Below, piece by piece: positions 61,901 to 64,000 of a stretch of DNA of 64,000 nt. The position numbers and the translations under genes are program-made. The notes below the pieces were generated by a model. It saw only the letters and a program-made list of their open reading frames with translations, was not told where the DNA came from and did no database searches. The stretch spans positions 81,732,515-81,796,514 of the forward strand of contig NC_134456.1 of assembly GCF_047948215.1 (NCBI RefSeq), written 5' to 3'. This stretch comes from Lycorma delicatula (Eukaryota > Arthropoda > Insecta > Hemiptera > Fulgoridae). Position 1 is the first letter of the stretch. Each line of letters begins with the position of its first letter.

Positions 61901-62255
61901 TGTATAAAGGTTTAAAAGGAATCATTTCAATAAGGAAACATATTAGTTAATAATTATCTTAATTGGGTTAATTTATTATTTCTTAAATTTATTATTATAT
62001 TTTATCATGTGTGTTAGAAATTTATTGTTTTCTTACTTTATATGCTTCTTGTTGAAAAATTATGTTTATTTTCGTACAAAAAAGTTGATGTTATATTTTA
62101 GTATCTTATGAACTCTTTGTAGGGGGACACGGTTTTGGATTGTCTAAAAGAATGGCGAGAGCGTTATAAAAAAGAAGAAGGAAAAGATGTAGAGGGTGAA
62201 ATATTAAGAGATTATAGTGTGATGGTAAACAAGATAAAAGTAGCTATGGAAAAAG
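19952..62255 (+). CDS. TONSL: Tonsoku-like protein (TONSL), first 14 coding exons; C-terminus beyond the window
   Basis: TONSL pairs with MMS22L on new chromatin at stalled or broken replication forks. It reads H4 unmethylated at Lys20 and promotes RAD51 loading. Exons: 19952-19970, 21984-22111, 26993-27122, 28271-28436, 32333-32453, 34641-34832, 37422-37536, 43076-43227, 47137-47283, 47380-47566, 48500-48640, 51684-51841, 55533-55769, 62123-62255. They splice in frame to 675 codons plus one base. Residues 7-450 are TPR-type helical repeats, 453-510 is acidic (SDSGSDEDD), 511-529 is basic, and 530-640 holds three ankyrin repeats. E531, D560, W564, H568, E569, N572, D605 and C609 match the human H4-binding residues with a constant +1 shift. 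The ubiquitin-like and leucine-rich-repeat parts lie past the right edge. The first exon is the least certain. Confidence 0.92.
19971..21983. other. TONSL intron 1
   Basis: About 2 kb of AT-rich DNA. An AT-rich open frame at 20295-20516 has no family resemblance. The acceptor is a long T-run followed by TAG ending at 21983. Confidence 0.5.
21984..22111 (+). CDS. TONSL: TONSL exon 2, first TPR-type helices
   Basis: Residues 7-49. It reads [19 protein letters not shown] and [10 protein letters not shown], a TPR helix pair matching the first repeat of TONSL. The donor GTAAAT starts at 22112 and the exon ends in phase 0. Confidence 0.85.
22220..23517 (-). mobile_element. Mariner element with decayed transposase, inside TONSL intron 2
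   Basis: Inverted ends GAAGGTTACTCAAAAAA (22220) and, on the other strand, GAAGGGTACCCAAAAAA (ending 23517) agree at 15 of 17 bases and bound about 1.3 kb, the usual mariner length. Minus-strand frames give the DNA-binding half (23241-23011), [20 protein letters not shown] around the first catalytic Asp, LLQHDKAF at the second, and [17 protein letters not shown] at the third. There CDFFLFP of active relatives has become YNLFLFP, so the third Asp is Asn. The C-terminus [20 protein letters not shown] is intact. Frame shifts also break the gene. Confidence 0.85.
23518..24189. other. TONSL intron 2 DNA without recognised features
   Basis: AT-rich intronic DNA. The part near 24050-24170 has more balanced composition and may be an old repeat, but I cannot name it. 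Confidence 0.35.
24190..24250. repeat. 61-base repeat, copy 1
   Basis: It begins TACTGCTCATTTAAGTATAT and matches 27151-27211 at 59 of 61 positions in the same orientation. Similarity stops sharply at both sides. The two copies flank TONSL exon 3. Confidence 0.85.
24343..24357. repeat. Extra copy of the RTE target sequence
   Basis: AAGTCATTGATAGTT is identical to 26670-26684, at the 3' end of the RTE element, and shares AGTCATTGAT with 24825-24834 at its 5' end. It is a third copy about 480 bases upstream. Confidence 0.7.
24835..26670 (+). mobile_element. RTE-type non-LTR retrotransposon with 10-base target duplications
   Basis: AGTCATTGAT at 24825-24834 and 26671-26680 flanks the element. 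It is 5'-truncated, starting at ATGGGCAATAATGGGC, and carries a long open frame for endonuclease plus the first part of reverse transcriptase. It then jumps near 26510 to the RTE-like tail ([17 protein letters not shown], stop) and an A-run. The RT segment with YxDD is deleted. It lies in TONSL intron 2 in the sense direction. Confidence 0.85.
24983..26530 (+). CDS. RTE-type LINE endonuclease-reverse transcriptase, internally deleted (515 codons open)
   Basis: APE endonuclease motifs are visible: VYMPTSAH just before and across the start, IVVDWNAS (the Asp/Asn site), and [12 protein letters not shown] (the SDH catalytic end). A Lys/Glu-rich linker follows with [21 protein letters not shown] motifs come next: [24 protein letters not shown]...[34 protein letters not shown] and [13 protein letters not shown], which carries the first catalytic Asp. 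The frame then runs into 12 unrelated codons and stops, because the rest of RT including YxDD is gone. RTE proteins nick DNA and copy their RNA at the nick; this copy can no longer make a working RT. The open frame suggests fairly recent insertion. The true start is further 5', beyond a frame break and the truncation. Confidence 0.8.
   Translation: MPTSAHYDDEVECVYEGIDEAIKHVKGDENLIIVVDWNASIVKGKEGNIVGEYGLGKRNERGDRLIEFCTKYNLVIVNTQFKNHNRRIYTWIKPGDTARYQIDYIMVKQRFRNQLVDCKTYPGADIDSDHNLVIMKCRLGFKNLKKRCQMNRWNLEKLEEEEVKKIFEEDIARGLSKKDKVENVEEEWENVKKEILKSAEANLGGIKRTGRKPWVSDDILQLMDERRKYKNASDEESKRNYRQLRNAINRKCKLAKEEWIKEKCSEVEREMNIGKIHGAYRKVKENFGVHKLKSNNVLKKYGTPIYNTKGKVDRWVEYIEELYGGSELENSVIEEEEEVEEDEMRETILRSEFKRALKDLNGRKAPGIDGIPLELLRSAGEEAIDILYKLVCNIYEKGEVPSDFKKSVIVMIPKKAGADKCEEYRTISLISHASKILTRILYRRIEMRVVEVLGEDQFGFRKSIGTREAILGLRLIVEGRLKKNKPTYLAFIDLEKAFDNVDWNKMFQSESRKIV
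26993..27122 (+). CDS. TONSL: TONSL exon 3
   Basis: Residues 50-92 plus one base. It reads [20 protein letters not shown] and [20 protein letters not shown], a TPR helix pair. The acceptor TTTTTTCAG ends at 26992 and the donor GTATGT starts at 27123. Confidence 0.85.
27151..27211. repeat. 61-base repeat, copy 2
   Basis: Near-identical to 24190-24250 in the same orientation, starting 29 bases after the exon 3 boundary. Confidence 0.85.
27212..28270. other. TONSL intron 3 DNA
   Basis: AT-rich, with no recognised exon or element. It ends at acceptor TTTTTTAAAG before exon 4. Confidence 0.5.
28271..28436 (+). CDS. TONSL: TONSL exon 4
   Basis: Residues 93-147 plus two bases. It reads [17 protein letters not shown], then [20 protein letters not shown], matching the TPR with a long C-terminal helix in TONSL. 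The donor GTAAGT starts at 28437. Confidence 0.87.
28437..29339. other. TONSL intron 4, first part
   Basis: AT-rich; no exon or element recognised. Confidence 0.45.
29340..31260 (+). pseudogene. Relic of a hAT-like transposase family
   Basis: The clear coding remnant runs about 30540-31131 across frame shifts. It reads [17 protein letters not shown]...[39 protein letters not shown] and [20 protein letters not shown]. This order is that of a widespread invertebrate transposon-associated protein related to hAT transposases (RGQMD, DGPNVNW, DSPARREDY, RWLENV). Upstream and downstream pieces repeat an AGTCAGGAAA-like motif (29357, 29391; related CTCAGGAAAT at 31213) that may mark the element ends. 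Stops are frequent, so it is an old copy in TONSL intron 4. Confidence 0.5.
31546..31690 (+). mobile_element. tRNA-derived SINE, second family
   Basis: An A-box-like TGGTAGAGCAG at 31554-31564 and a perfect B box GGTTCAAATCC at 31605-31615 lie at tRNA-like spacing. The B box sits in a T arm with a 5-base-pair stem (CTGGG/CCCAG). An insertion-like stretch between the arms prevents a normal cloverleaf, and no acceptor stem closes, so this is not a functional tRNA. The sequence differs from the 60.2 kb SINE family. Confidence 0.55.
31691..32332. other. TONSL intron 4, last part
   Basis: AT-rich intron DNA, no features recognised. It ends at TTTTCTTTAG. Confidence 0.45.
32333..32453 (+). CDS. 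TONSL: TONSL exon 5
   Basis: Residues 148-188. It reads [19 protein letters not shown] and NAIKYLEK, a strongly conserved TONSL TPR (vertebrates: RLYLNLGL). The first base completes an Arg codon. The donor GTATGA starts at 32454. Confidence 0.9.
32565..33170 (+). pseudogene. Older RTE-type reverse transcriptase relic
   Basis: Across several frames one reads [23 protein letters not shown] (compare [14 protein letters not shown] in the element at 24835) and, further on, [11 protein letters not shown], which corresponds to the LLFNLYVEEV segment downstream of it. Several stops and frame breaks show an old insertion in TONSL intron 5. Confidence 0.5.
33171..33640. other. TONSL intron 5 segment
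   Basis: AT-rich; no exon or element recognised between the RTE relic and the 20-base direct repeat at 33641. Confidence 0.4.
33641..33948. mobile_element. Insertion flanked by a perfect 20-base direct repeat, holding repeat copy 1
   Basis: TTCTTCAAACTATTCTACAA occurs at 33641-33660 and 33929-33948. Between them, 33699-33924 is a repeat that recurs at 35573-35794. The direct repeat looks like a target-site duplication, though 20 bases is long for many DNA transposons. Confidence 0.55.
33699..33924 (+). repeat. About 220-base dispersed repeat, copy 1
   Basis: Shares ACCACTCACCTGTGACATCA, CTGTATGTCAGTGCTACATT and further blocks with 35573-35794 at few mismatches. It ends at AACATGCTTAAGAAAAATAA, which in the other copy is AACATGCCTAAGAAAAATAA, resembling the start of an open frame (MPKKNK). 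Confidence 0.8.
33949..34640. other. TONSL intron 5, last part
   Basis: AT-rich; nothing recognised. It ends at acceptor TATTTTTTAG. Confidence 0.45.
34641..34832 (+). CDS. TONSL: TONSL exon 6
   Basis: Residues 189-252. It reads [20 protein letters not shown] and [16 protein letters not shown], a TPR pair matching the TONSL repeat that in vertebrates reads LFRARYNLGTIHWRAG. The donor GTAAGT starts at 34833. Confidence 0.9.
34833..35572. other. TONSL intron 6, first part
   Basis: Begins with AT-rich DNA containing AGAGGGTGGCCCAACTG, which might be a transposon end, but no partner end was found. No exon was seen. Confidence 0.35.
35573..35794 (+). repeat. About 220-base dispersed repeat, copy 2
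   Basis: Same orientation as 33699-33924. It continues past the shared part into a possible short frame starting MPKKNKT at 35777. The sequence after 35800 (CAGTCCTGTAGTTCTGGAGA near 35929, then GTGTCAAAACATCAAGATAT near 36044) looks like transposon 3' noncoding sequence, so an internally deleted element may span 35573 to about 36115. Confidence 0.75.
35795..36330. repeat. Probable transposon 3' region
   Basis: The sequence to about 36115 looks like mobile-element noncoding DNA, with more balanced composition and CATACAGACATACATG. A minus-strand open frame at 36096-36323 ends in [14 protein letters not shown] do not recognise it confidently. Confidence 0.35.
36331..37421. other. TONSL intron 6, last part
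   Basis: AT-rich; nothing recognised. It ends at acceptor TTCTATTTACAG. Confidence 0.45.
37422..37536 (+). CDS. TONSL: TONSL exon 7
   Basis: Residues 253-290 plus one base. It reads [20 protein letters not shown], matching the TONSL segment that in vertebrates reads [20 protein letters not shown]. The donor is GTGATA, weaker than the others, but the next exon resumes in phase. Confidence 0.87.
37537..38499. other. TONSL intron 7, first part
   Basis: AT-rich; nothing recognised. Confidence 0.4.
38500..39150 (+). pseudogene. Relic of a Tc1/IS630-like transposase
   Basis: Across several frames on the plus strand the order is [33 protein letters not shown] (the second acidic residue block, QQDGATCHT-like), [17 protein letters not shown] (the third, SPCDFYLWGSLKDKVY-like) and [17 protein letters not shown], ending near 39120. 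Many stops make it dead. Same broad family as the relics at 4440 and 12330. Confidence 0.6.
39190..40330 (-). pseudogene. Relic of a mariner transposase with a SINE inserted
   Basis: The minus strand reads, in broken frames, a helix-turn-helix region near 40040-40150, RPNRPNRPKLP and [14 protein letters not shown] near 39800-39870 (the segment after the first catalytic Asp normally follows), then [13 protein letters not shown] near 39430 and [20 protein letters not shown] near 39300-39360. This is the usual mariner order. A 5'-truncated SINE (39530-39616) interrupts it. Confidence 0.55.
39530..39616 (+). mobile_element. 5'-truncated SINE copy with 9-base target duplication
   Basis: Matches the 3' part of the SINE at 60242-60505 (TTCATTTACATTCATACAT, CATCCTCTGAAATAAT, GAGGCTACACAGAAAAG) and ends in an AG repeat. 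GTACATTAT at 39521-39529 and 39617-39625 is the target duplication. Confidence 0.75.
40331..43075. other. TONSL intron 7, last part
   Basis: About 2.7 kb of very AT-rich DNA without a recognised exon or element. It ends at acceptor TTCTATTTTAG. Confidence 0.45.
43076..43227 (+). CDS. TONSL: TONSL exon 8
   Basis: Residues 291-341. It reads [37 protein letters not shown] and YHLALK. The [19 protein letters not shown] helix pair matches the TONSL TPR that in vertebrates reads [21 protein letters not shown]. The donor GTAAAT starts at 43228. Confidence 0.88.
43228..44925. other. TONSL intron 8, first part
   Basis: AT-rich. Less biased patches at 43790-44140 and 44253-44640 hold open frames (88 codons plus, 114 codons minus) that I do not recognise; they may be old transposon pieces. 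No exon fits the TONSL phase. Confidence 0.35.
44926..45560 (+). pseudogene. Jockey/CR1-like LINE reverse transcriptase relic
   Basis: The frame 44926-45249 reads [20 protein letters not shown], corresponding to SGVPQGSxLGPLLFxLFIND. Then comes a damaged active site (VVSMKIF where active copies read FADDLKIF) followed by [20 protein letters not shown] and CKYIFL, the DLxxLxxWCxxNxLxLNxxKC motif. Downstream pieces ([14 protein letters not shown]) continue the family. The loss of the Asp pair means it cannot copy RNA. Confidence 0.7.
45561..46059. other. TONSL intron 8 segment
   Basis: AT-rich, possibly the decayed remainder of the LINE at 44926; no firm motif. Confidence 0.3.
46060..46170. 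repeat. Single arm of the 54.4 kb foldback MITE family
   Basis: TACAGAATATTGAGGTAAGA and the following TCATGAAAG...TCCTCATTCATGATT resemble the arms of the element at 54380-54765. The opposite arm is not evident here. Confidence 0.5.
46825..47026. mobile_element. Foldback MITE flanked by 17-base direct repeats
   Basis: TATACAAATATAAATAA at 46808-46824 and 47027-47043 flanks about 202 bases. Inside, ACACAAGAGTACTTTCATGA near 46897 is mirrored by the inverted copy TCGTGAAAGTACTCTTGTGT near 46975-46994, with GTTGATC/GATCAAC further in. It ends about 95 bases before TONSL exon 9. Confidence 0.7.
47137..47283 (+). CDS. TONSL: TONSL exon 9
   Basis: Residues 342-390. It reads [20 protein letters not shown] and [19 protein letters not shown], the clearest TPR in the protein, equivalent to the vertebrate [20 protein letters not shown] segment. 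The donor GTATCA starts at 47284. Confidence 0.92.
47380..47566 (+). CDS. TONSL: TONSL exon 10
   Basis: Residues 391-452 plus one base. It reads [20 protein letters not shown] and [20 protein letters not shown], then [15 protein letters not shown], the last TPR-type helices before the acidic region. Intron 9 is only 96 bases, the shortest in the gene. The donor GTAAGT starts at 47567. Confidence 0.9.
47567..48499. other. TONSL intron 10
   Basis: AT-rich, with one MITE-like arm at 48082-48150; otherwise nothing recognised. It ends at TTTTTTTCCAG. Confidence 0.45.
48082..48150. repeat. MITE arm related to the 46.8 kb element
   Basis: GCGATTAAATCGCGAAAGCG, then TATTGGAATAAGGTAAGTCA, resembles the right arm of the element at 46825-47026 (GCGAGAAAATCGTGAAAG, then AATGATATAAGGTAAGGA). 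Only one arm is present. Confidence 0.4.
48500..48640 (+). CDS. TONSL: TONSL exon 11, acidic region
   Basis: Residues 453-499 plus one base. It reads [15 protein letters not shown], then SDSGSDEDD and [14 protein letters not shown]. The same place in other TONSL proteins is an acidic linker between TPRs and ankyrin repeats. The donor GTAAAG starts at 48641. Confidence 0.85.
48641..49320. other. TONSL intron 11, first part
   Basis: AT-rich; nothing recognised up to the SINE target duplication. Confidence 0.4.
49321..49539 (-). mobile_element. SINE copy, minus strand, with imperfect 14-base target duplication
   Basis: Reverse-complemented, it starts GAGGTTGGTCTAATGCTGAA, reads AATCAGCTGATTT, CGAGAGTTCCAGCGTTCAAG (B-box region) and ends CATCCTCTGAAGTAATACC...GGCTAAC. 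TGAATCTGTTACAG (49307-49320) and TGAATCTGTTGCAG (49540-49553) are the duplication, with one mismatch. The middle of the family sequence is deleted in this copy. Confidence 0.8.
49554..50212. other. TONSL intron 11 segment
   Basis: AT-rich. The part near 50050-50150 resembles 16220-16360 and may be a dispersed repeat; no other feature. Confidence 0.35.
50213..51046. mobile_element. Long foldback element (MITE-like), about 830 bases
   Basis: The left end TATAGGGTGTTTTATTTTAA and the right end, reverse-complemented, TATACCGGGTGTTTCATTTT pair. Inverted similarity continues inward: CCTAAACAAAAGTTACTT occurs at the left near 50317 and inverted at the right near 50960, and TTTCAAATGGAATGA occurs at 50407 and inverted near 50863. 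The arms are thus at least 200 bases. Open frames at 50596-50863 carry no recognised protein motif. Confidence 0.75.
51137..51372 (-). mobile_element. SINE copy, minus strand, with exact 11-base target duplication
   Basis: ATACAATGACT at 51126-51136 and 51373-51383 flanks it. Reverse-complemented, it reads ATTCAAATCCTAGTAAAGGC, CAGTTACTTTTATAAGGATT, CAATTAACCACACATCTCAG, TACATTCATACATACCATCC and ends in a long (GGA/GA)n tail, seen on the plus strand as the CT/CCCTCC run near 51137-51196. Confidence 0.85.
51684..51841 (+). CDS. TONSL: TONSL exon 12, basic stretch and first ankyrin repeat
   Basis: Residues 500-552. It reads DSELDEEES, then [15 protein letters not shown], then [20 protein letters not shown]. 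The last is an ankyrin repeat equal to vertebrate [20 protein letters not shown]. E531 corresponds to human E530, one of the acidic residues lining the H4 Lys20 site. The donor GTATAC starts at 51842. Confidence 0.93.
51842..53059. other. TONSL intron 12, first part
   Basis: AT-rich; nothing recognised. Confidence 0.4.
53060..53960 (-). pseudogene. Mariner-type transposase relic
   Basis: Minus-strand frames read in order [61 protein letters not shown] (second Asp) and [15 protein letters not shown] (PPYSPDLAPSD-like, third Asp region). The usual DxHLF end is damaged. Frame shifts and stops are many. It is more degraded than, and different from, the mariner at 57599. Confidence 0.6.
53961..54379. 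other. TONSL intron 12 segment
   Basis: AT-rich; nothing recognised. Confidence 0.35.
54380..54765. mobile_element. Palindromic MITE, about 385 bases
   Basis: The left arm (CTGTTAATATAAATCGCCTA, CTACAGAATATTGAGGTAGG, ACATATCTTCC) pairs with the inverted right arm (CAGTTAATATAAACCACTTA, GTACAGAATATTGAGAATAA, GACATATCTTACC). Further in, GTGATTGAATTCATATAATT pairs with ATGATTGAATTCATTTAATT. Nearly the whole element is one imperfect inverted repeat with no coding capacity. A single arm of the same family lies at 46060-46170. Confidence 0.8.
54766..55532. other. TONSL intron 12, last part
   Basis: AT-rich; nothing recognised. It ends at acceptor ATACTTTAG. Confidence 0.4.
55533..55769 (+). CDS. 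TONSL: TONSL exon 13, second and third ankyrin repeats (H4 reader core)
   Basis: Residues 553-631. It reads [40 protein letters not shown], then [21 protein letters not shown]560, W564, H568, E569, N572, D605 and C609 correspond to human D559, W563, H567, E568, N571, D604 and C608, which contact the H4 tail around Lys20. One neighbour differs: human H603 is L604 here. The donor GTAAGT starts at 55770. Confidence 0.95.
55770..57598. other. TONSL intron 13, first part
   Basis: AT-rich with homopolymer runs; nothing recognised before the mariner. Confidence 0.4.
57599..58906 (-). mobile_element. Near full-length mariner with frame-shifted transposase
   Basis: The inverted ends are GAGGGTTATTTTTTTTCAAG plus GTCCGATCGGT on the left and, reverse-complemented, AAGGGTTATTTTTTTTTCAA plus GGTCCGATCGGTT on the right. 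The length of about 1.3 kb is normal. Minus-strand frames give the N-terminal helix-turn-helix region, [34 protein letters not shown] (first Asp), [16 protein letters not shown] (second Asp), [20 protein letters not shown] (third Asp) and [16 protein letters not shown] (C-terminus). All three catalytic Asp are present, but frame shifts split the gene. A short deletion removes residues between LHDNA and AVTKKLL. Confidence 0.88.
58907..59387. other. Intron DNA before the unnamed-family relic
   Basis: Probably includes upstream sequence of the next relic (leader-like, near 59040-59387), but no motif supports a border. Confidence 0.3.
60224..60241. repeat. SINE target duplication, left
   Basis: AGTTCACATGAAGGAAAC, repeated exactly at 60506-60523. 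The sequence is coding in the interrupted relic (VHMKET-like), so removing one copy restores its order. Confidence 0.9.
60242..60505 (+). mobile_element. Most complete copy of the main tRNA-derived SINE, exact 18-base target duplication
   Basis: The tRNA-like head starts near 60247 (GGTTGGACTAGTGATGAAC, A-box region; GGTTCAAATCC at 60309-60319, B box). The body reads CAATTAACCACACATCTCAG, TTTACATTCATACATATCC and CATCCTCTGAAGTAATACC, with GGCTAAACAG and a GAAA-type tail. Transcription would be by RNA polymerase III from the internal boxes, and mobilisation would need a LINE partner, not identified. The right duplication is 60506-60523. Confidence 0.88.
61332..62122. other. TONSL intron 13, last part
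   Basis: AT-rich; nothing recognised. It ends at acceptor CTCTTTGTAG. Confidence 0.4.
62123..62255 (+). CDS. TONSL: TONSL exon 14, last visible
   Basis: Residues 632-675 plus one base. It reads [20 protein letters not shown], equal to the vertebrate segment that follows the third ankyrin repeat (GLSPLETLQQWVKLYRRDL). The proposed donor GTTATA is weak; a different 3' border is possible. The exon ends in phase 1 and the gene must continue right of the window. Confidence 0.85.
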
Positions 62256-62389
62256 GTTATATTATCATTATCTTTATTTTATACTAAAAATAAGTGTACA
62301 AATAATGTTTATCCTTCTTGTATTCAGAGAAAACATTTTTCAACTAATATGAGGCACATTTAGGAAGCAAGTACAATTTTAAAATGCGG
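62256..62389. other. Start of TONSL intron 14
   Basis: AT-rich; no feature. Confidence 0.4.
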
Positions 62390-62640
62390 GTCTACTGAGT
62401 ATTTTGATCATCTGTCCATGCATGCTTTCATGCTTGGTGCAGATGCCTGTATGGAAGAAGCAGTTTTTGTTTATTTTCTTGTGTCTTTAAGTCAATTGAA
62501 GGCCCTGCATGGTCTATTACCCACTTTTTAAAGGCATAAAATGTGAATTCAGCAGATTTGTGAAATTTACAATGAAAGTGCAATAAGTGATGGAATGATG
62601 AGAAAATGTTTAGGCAGTCTAATGGATAAGAAAACTTTAT
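62390..62640 (+). pseudogene. Possible mariner N-terminal relic
   Basis: Broken frames read NVNSADL and then ISDGMMRKCLGSLMDKKT, similar to the mariner start in which NAVEIHRQ is followed by a VSDGMVRKWVRxF segment. It is short and mutated, and the catalytic part is absent. Confidence 0.35.
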
Positions 62641-63079
62641 AGCAAGATGTAATATTCTTTCTTTTTTCTAAAATCAGTAGTTTGCTATTATCACCTTCTA
62701 TTACTTTGATACTCCTTTTCAAATTCATTTTCTTTGTTTTCTGCTCTATTCGCTATACTTTCCTTTTATGTTAATCAAACACCTCTTCCTTAGTTTACAC
62801 AATCTTTTTTACCTTTAATACCAAACTGAAACTTGCTTTTCACACTCTTTTTTCTTTATTCTCTGTAGATAATTTAACTATTTTGATTTAGAGATTCCCT
62901 TTTGATGGTTTTTGCTTCTACTTTATTTTGTAATAGTAACAATACTGTAATGTACATTTCATTTTCTGCTATCTTTCCCCTCCATATATCTGATTTTTCC
63001 TTTTTGTAATTAAAATTTATTTTGGTTACTAAACATTTTTCTAATTATAGTTACTCCTTTGACATATCAGCCTCGAGAT
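62641..63079. other. TONSL intron 14 DNA
   Basis: T-rich DNA; nothing recognised. Confidence 0.35.
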
Positions 63080-63980
63080 TAAAAGCATGAATAGCATACA
63101 ACTTGTAACATCAAAAACATTTTTTTTTTCACAACGGTAACAAATATATTTCAATACTAATCGCTTATGGTTATGGTTTAAAGAGACAGATGATGTGATG
63201 AAAGATGTTCTTGAAAAATAAATTTTAAAAAACATAGCTGGAACATATGTGGTGATTTGAAAGTTATAGCTATTTTGTTAGTCATGGAGTTAGGCTATAC
63301 TAAGTACATGTGTTTTCTTTGCGAATGTGATAGCTGAACTAGGGATAAACATTATGTTACCAAAGAATGGAAGAAATGAGACAACTTAACTCCAAATGGG
63401 AAAAATATTATTCATGAGCCTTTGTACCCAAAAAAAAATATTTTTACCCGCTTTCCATATCAAGCTAGGACTAATGAAAAATTTTGTAAAAGCAATGAAG
63501 AAGAATAGTCCTGGATTTTTGTACATCAGGTAGAAATTTCCGAATGTAAGTGAAGGAAAAATTAAAGAAGGAATATTTGTTGGTCCTCAAATAAGAGAGT
63601 TGGTCAGAGATGATGTATTTAACACAATGTTAAATAGTGTAGAAAGTGCAGCTTGGGCCTCATTTAAAGACGTTTGCAAAAGTGTCCTTGGCAAACAAAA
63701 ATCTGACAATTAACATGGTATTGTATCAACTTCTTACTTCATACAGAGCTATGTGATGTAATATGTCTTTGAAAATAGATTTCCTCCCCTTGCATCTGGA
63801 TCTTTTTTCCGGACAATCTCTGAGATGTAAATGATGAACACGGTGAATGTTTCCACAAAGACATTTTGGTGATGGAAGGTCGCTATAAAGGGAAATGGAA
63901 TTGTAATGTGCTAGCCGATTACTGTTGGACATTAATTCAGGATGTGCCTGAGGCTGTTTATAAAAGAAAAACATTCTAAC
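63080..63980 (+). pseudogene. Relic of the unnamed transposon-associated family (copy 2), C-terminal region
   Basis: Broken frames read FHNGNKYISILIAYGYGLKE, TDDVMKDVLEK, ELGYTKYMCFLCECDS, ARTNEKFCKSNE, NDEHGECFHKDILVMEGRYK, then GKWNCNVLADYCWTLIQDVP and EAVYKRKTF. The order matches copy 1 at 59388-61331 ([41 protein letters not shown]), in the same orientation. Sequence identity is modest, so the copies come from different family members, not from a local duplication. The cysteine-rich N-terminus was not found. Confidence 0.55.
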
Positions 63981-64000
63981 ACAGGTATGGCCATGAAAAA

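Noticed and set aside
1..64000. CRISPR arrays, operons, phage or bacterial genes
   Set aside because: No regularly spaced repeats, ribosome-binding sites or compact gene runs; all evidence is eukaryotic.

Overview
The window looks like nuclear DNA of an arthropod, most probably an insect; the order cannot be fixed from the sequence. It is AT-rich. Its genes are split into short exons with GT/AG borders, separated by kilobase-scale introns that are full of decayed mariner/Tc1, RTE and R1 LINE, hAT-like and SINE copies. Nothing bacterial or viral was seen.

Two host genes can be read, both on the + strand. (1) Positions 2779-9365 carry the last four coding exons of a PC-esterase-domain (PCED1/FAM113-like, SGNH-hydrolase fold) gene; its 5' part was not found in the window. 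(2) Positions 19952 to beyond 62255 carry the first 14 coding exons (about 675 codons) of TONSL (Tonsoku-like). This is the TPR/ankyrin histone reader that works with MMS22L in replication-coupled homologous recombination. The exons join in frame without a stop. The ankyrin residues known to read histone H4 unmethylated at Lys20 are conserved. The C-terminal ubiquitin-like and leucine-rich-repeat part lies beyond the right edge.

Layout: 1-2778 no recognised exon; 2779-9365 PCED1-like gene with Tc1-like relics in its introns; 9366-12330 unrecognised AT-rich DNA with two perfect palindromes; 12330-19715 transposon cluster (Tc1-like relic, internally deleted mariner, R1-type LINE 3' end, SINE piece, GC-rich 5' half of an R1-type LINE); 19716-19951 short putative TONSL promoter/5'UTR with an E2F-like site; 19952-64000 TONSL, whose introns hold two longer mariners, several mariner/Tc1 relics, an RTE-type LINE with target-site duplications, an older RTE relic, a jockey/CR1-like RT relic, two SINE families, foldback MITEs, and two relics of an unnamed arthropod protein family with an N-terminal cysteine-rich domain.

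The two genes share no evident pathway. The most useful points are the TONSL gene model with conserved reader residues, the E2F-like site squeezed between a LINE tail and the TONSL start, the nested insertions with readable target-site duplications, and the duplicated unnamed transposon-associated family. No new multi-gene system was found.
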